A stretch of 8,195 nucleotides of DNA from the NCBI GenBank assembly GCA_005881995.1, contig VBHV01000110.1, positions 1 to 8,195 on the forward strand. The letters run 5' to 3'. The position numbers and the translations under genes were made by a program. The notes beneath the pieces are model-generated. The model was not told the DNA's origin. It did no database searches and saw nothing but the letters and a program-made list of their open reading frames with translations. Source of the DNA: Chloroflexota bacterium. Its GTDB lineage: Bacteria > Chloroflexota > Ktedonobacteria > Ktedonobacterales > Ktedonobacteraceae. How positions within the stretch are numbered: position 1 is the stretch's first letter; every line of letters begins with the position of its first letter. Below are positions 6,172 through 8,195 of the stretch, in pieces.

Positions 6172-7662
6172 CTACACTTTGTAGCGGTTGCGGGTCAGGA
6201 AGTAGAACTGGATGGCGGCAAGGAGACCGATCACTACTACGACCACAACGGCGTTAATGGTGCCGGGAGGGCCTAGGATCAGGCCACCGCCGGGGGTGAA
6301 TGGAATGTTTGGTTCAGTTTCGTTGGGGAATACCGGCAGCGAAAAAAAGGCAAAGGCAGCGATATAGATCAGCAGGCAGGTGCCTACAATGAGCCAGTAT
6401 CCAGTGCAGCCCAGGTTCCTTTCACCAACCACGGCAAACTCGCGACGCGCCACGCTCGTCCAGATGGCAGCGAGTAGCAAACCGCCGCCGCAGAGCAGGG
6501 CGGCAATGAACACTTCGTCTGGATTGGTGTGCACCAGCAGCGTTGCCAGGGCCAGCACCGCCGTGATCGTGACACTGGCTATGATGACCAGGTTGCGTTT
6601 CGTCTTCCAGACCACGATGGCTGCGATCAACAGCACGAAGAAATTCGTATCAATAATGAGATCGGTGATATATCCGGCCTGTTGAGAGAAGGAACAGCTT
6701 TGCGGGATGGCGGATAGCTTCCCGCAAAGGGTCAGGTAACCACCCAGTCCGATGAATGACCAGGAATGCATCCAGTAGATCAAAGGGTAGACGACGAACC
6801 AGAGAAGCAGGAATATCACCCCGGTCTGGGCAAGAAAGATGCCAACCATGTACAGCCCGGACATAGTGCGTTTGCGTACCGGGCGCATCAGGTAGTGCAG
6901 GCGTAGAGCGAAGGCGCCAAGCGTACAGAGGATTGCGATACCCAGGAAGGTGTTGAAAATGGTATTCACGATGAACAGGCCGGTAATCGGGCCAGGACAT
7001 CCGTGCGCAGGGTCAACGGCGTACGGACATTGGGGATAGATTTTGCTGGCCAGTTGCTGATTGTTCACAAAAGTATAGAAAATCATGAACGCAAACAGCA
7101 TGGTGCCACCAACGGCGATCATGGCGCGGATGGCCGGAGTGGTTCCCGGGTCTCTACGGTCCGGGTTGCGCTGCTCGTTGCGGGCAAGGACGCTGTAAAA
7201 CACCAGGGCCACGCCAACCACTAGTATTGCCACCCCGATCATAACCAGGTCAACGGCATCAGGCTGGAACCAGAGTACTTTGCCATTCAGCACAGGATTC
7301 CATACGGTATCTGCATGGGGGAAGTACTGGTTGCCTGTAACCGCCGCCCAAAGTATGATTGCCAGGCCGGCAATCGCCAGTAGAGCTCCCAACCCACTAA
7401 AAATGATCGGCGGGACAAGAGGCTTAGGATCAAAGAGGAGCACCACCACCTGAATGATGACAAAACCCACCAGGCAGGTTACACCTAATGCCAGCGTGCC
7501 TTGTTCAAAGCCGGCCAACGACGCTGCGGTCATCTGGTTAAAAATATAGGTCGGGACCTGTCCAATCAGCAGGGCCGAGATAAAAAAGAAGCCCACCGCA
7601 AATATCATGGCTCGCGCCCAGGATATTCGCTCTACCTGTTCCCGTTGTTGCGTGTGTTGCAT
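6172..7662 (-). CDS. Polytopic membrane protein of unknown function, about 12 membrane segments
   Basis: I do not recognise this family. The 496-residue product is very hydrophobic, with segments at about 19-41, 55-77, 84-108, 135-159, 179-200, 226-254, 267-297, 332-351, 358-377, 383-403, 421-443 and 468-489. Charged loops include RNEQRNPDRRD (about 161-171) and RPVRKR (260-265), presumably cytoplasmic. Two loops each hold a pair of cysteines nine to ten residues apart (C212/C222 in CPYAVDPAHGC; C313/C323 in CGKLSAIPQSC), suggesting disulfides on the outer face. The six histidines are not arranged as in a haem-copper oxidase. There is no soluble domain. The ATG at 7662 is preferred over an in-frame TTG at 7671 because AAAGGG (7673-7678) lies 10 nt before the ATG but only 1 nt before the TTG. 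It follows a cupredoxin gene on the same strand after 106 bp, so a role in surface electron transfer or copper handling is possible but speculative. Confidence 0.75.
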   Translation of the reverse strand: MQHTQQREQVERISWARAMIFAVGFFFISALLIGQVPTYIFNQMTAASLAGFEQGTLALGVTCLVGFVIIQVVVLLFDPKPLVPPIIFSGLGALLAIAGLAIILWAAVTGNQYFPHADTVWNPVLNGKVLWFQPDAVDLVMIGVAILVVGVALVFYSVLARNEQRNPDRRDPGTTPAIRAMIAVGGTMLFAFMIFYTFVNNQQLASKIYPQCPYAVDPAHGCPGPITGLFIVNTIFNTFLGIAILCTLGAFALRLHYLMRPVRKRTMSGLYMVGIFLAQTGVIFLLLWFVVYPLIYWMHSWSFIGLGGYLTLCGKLSAIPQSCSFSQQAGYITDLIIDTNFFVLLIAAIVVWKTKRNLVIIASVTITAVLALATLLVHTNPDEVFIAALLCGGGLLLAAIWTSVARREFAVVGERNLGCTGYWLIVGTCLLIYIAAFAFFSLPVFPNETEPNIPFTPGGGLILGPPGTINAVVVVVVIGLLAAIQFYFLTRNRYKV

Positions 7663-7672
7663 AGATCGCAAT

Positions 7673-7678
7673 CCCTTT
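7673..7678 (-). promoter_or_regulatory. Ribosome binding site fixing the start of the membrane protein gene
   Basis: AAAGGG on the minus strand is separated by 10 nt from the ATG at 7662, the same spacing seen for the permease and fusion genes in this window. It is too close to the alternative TTG at 7671. No convincing promoter is visible between this site and the hairpin at 7718-7760. Confidence 0.6.
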
Positions 7679-7717
7679 CAACATATCGCGAGGTGCGACA
7701 TGACCAGCGATCTGGCT

Positions 7718-7760
7718 AAAAGGAGTAGCGCGCCTCGCTGGGAGAGGAAACGCGGCTCCT
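7718..7760 (-). terminator. Imperfect hairpin with T-run after the cupredoxin gene, probable terminator or attenuator
   Basis: The minus strand can fold as AGGAG (7756-7760) with CTCCT (7721-7725), CGCG with CGCG inside it, and CCTC with GAGG around a 7-nt loop, with small bulges between. The lower stem runs straight into TTT (7718-7720). It starts 8 bases after the TGA at 7769. Bulges and a short T-run make it weaker than the terminator at 6115-6153, so read-through into the membrane protein gene is plausible. Confidence 0.45.
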
Positions 7761-7768
7761 GGACAATA

Positions 7769-8195
7769 TCATGTAAGCGTGATGGTCAACGCCGCAGTCA
7801 TCACCGGATGTATGCGACAATAGTAGGCAACGGCGTGATCCTTGTTAAACGTATAGGCGTTCATCATGACTTTATAGGTGAAACTCTGACCGGTTGTAAG
7901 GGGAGTCGACGCGCCTGAGTCAAAGATATTAGCCGGTACCGGATTTGCTGGATTCTCTCCCATGATCGACGTGACGGTATGGGGAGTTTTACTCTGATTG
8001 ACCCAGGTAATCGTTGTGCCTACCTTGACCTTGACGTTCGGACTAATAATCTGCTTGCCGGGGGTCTTCGGATCTGTTACCGCGTAGCAGGCGGGGGTAC
8101 ATGTTTGGCCAGCAGGTGCGTCAATAATATCGATGGTGACGGTACTCAACTTGGTCATATCAACCACCGGGAACTGCGAAAGATTGCCATTCCCC
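7769..8195 (-). CDS. Cupredoxin (plastocyanin/amicyanin-like blue copper protein), 5' end beyond window
   Basis: This small electron-transfer protein would act outside the membrane using one type-1 copper. Numbered from a GTG codon at 8167, the visible part shows the beta-sandwich strands VKVKVGTTITWVNQSKTPHTV (45-65), FDSG (82-85), and a C-terminal loop YYCRIHPVM (115-123). The copper ligands are H63, C117, H120 and M123, so the C-x2-H-x2-M spacing is intact. The frame stays open from 8167 to the right edge (reading GNGNLSQFPVVDMTKL), so the GTG is probably internal; the true start, with a signal peptide or lipoprotein signal expected for the family, lies outside. C23 and C27 (TCTPAC) are extra cysteines not needed for copper and may form a small disulfide loop. 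The gene is followed by a hairpin and then the polytopic membrane protein. The family call is secure; the redox partner is unknown. Confidence 0.9.
   Translation of the reverse strand, partial: GNGNLSQFPVVDMTKLSTVTIDIIDAPAGQTCTPACYAVTDPKTPGKQIISPNVKVKVGTTITWVNQSKTPHTVTSIMGENPANPVPANIFDSGASTPLTTGQSFTYKVMMNAYTFNKDHAVAYYCRIHPVMTAALTITLT

Noticed and set aside
7701..7718. Short inverted repeat CCAG-CGAT-CTGG between the cupredoxin and membrane protein genes as an operator
   Set aside because: Arms of four bases are expected by chance and no promoter elements surround it.
1..8195. CRISPR array, tRNA, rRNA, riboswitch or insertion sequence
   Set aside because: No regularly spaced repeats, no cloverleaf-like or conserved RNA stretch and no transposase-like protein was seen on either strand; the window is almost wholly filled by the six coding genes.

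Overview
The window looks like chromosomal DNA from a free-living bacterium. It is densely coding and moderately GC-rich (mid-50s percent by eye). Every supported gene lies on the minus strand. An APC permease, a GntR regulator, glycogen synthase and an exported cupredoxin, with spaced GGAG/AGGAGG-type ribosome sites, would fit the Chloroflexota, perhaps a Ktedonobacteria-like soil filamentous bacterium. That placement is an impression; no rRNA or marker gene in the window confirms it.

Layout, read in the direction of transcription (right to left). At the right edge is the C-terminal part of an exported-type cupredoxin (7769-8195, 5' end outside the window). After a probable terminator hairpin comes a polytopic membrane protein of unknown function (6172-7662), closed by a textbook intrinsic terminator (6115-6153). 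Next is glgA, glycogen synthase (4540-6021), behind its own extended -10 promoter. A strong promoter overlapped by a 19-bp perfect palindrome (4482-4500) then drives a tight three-gene unit: a GntR/UTRA regulator (3629-4453), an APC-superfamily permease (1965-3632, 4-bp overlap with the regulator) and, 7 bp further on, a large fusion protein that runs off the left edge (1-1957).

The fusion is the most notable content. Residues about 18-305 form a PfkB/ribokinase-type sugar kinase, and residues about 340-652 and beyond form a double-SIS sugar-phosphate isomerase/deglycase-type module. A GntR-UTRA regulator, an APC permease, a PfkB kinase and an SIS deglycase are the same set of parts as the E. 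coli fructoselysine locus (FrlR, FrlA, FrlD, FrlB). The inferred model is uptake of an Amadori product (sugar-amine conjugate) by the permease, 6-phosphorylation by the kinase half, cleavage to glucose 6-phosphate plus amine by the SIS half, and derepression by a sugar-phosphate ligand of the regulator. In this reading, kinase and deglycase, separate proteins in the characterised systems, are joined in pathway order. The substrate cannot be read from sequence.

The cupredoxin and the membrane protein next to it form a separate neighbourhood, possibly linked to electron transfer or copper at the cell surface, but the membrane protein is not recognised.
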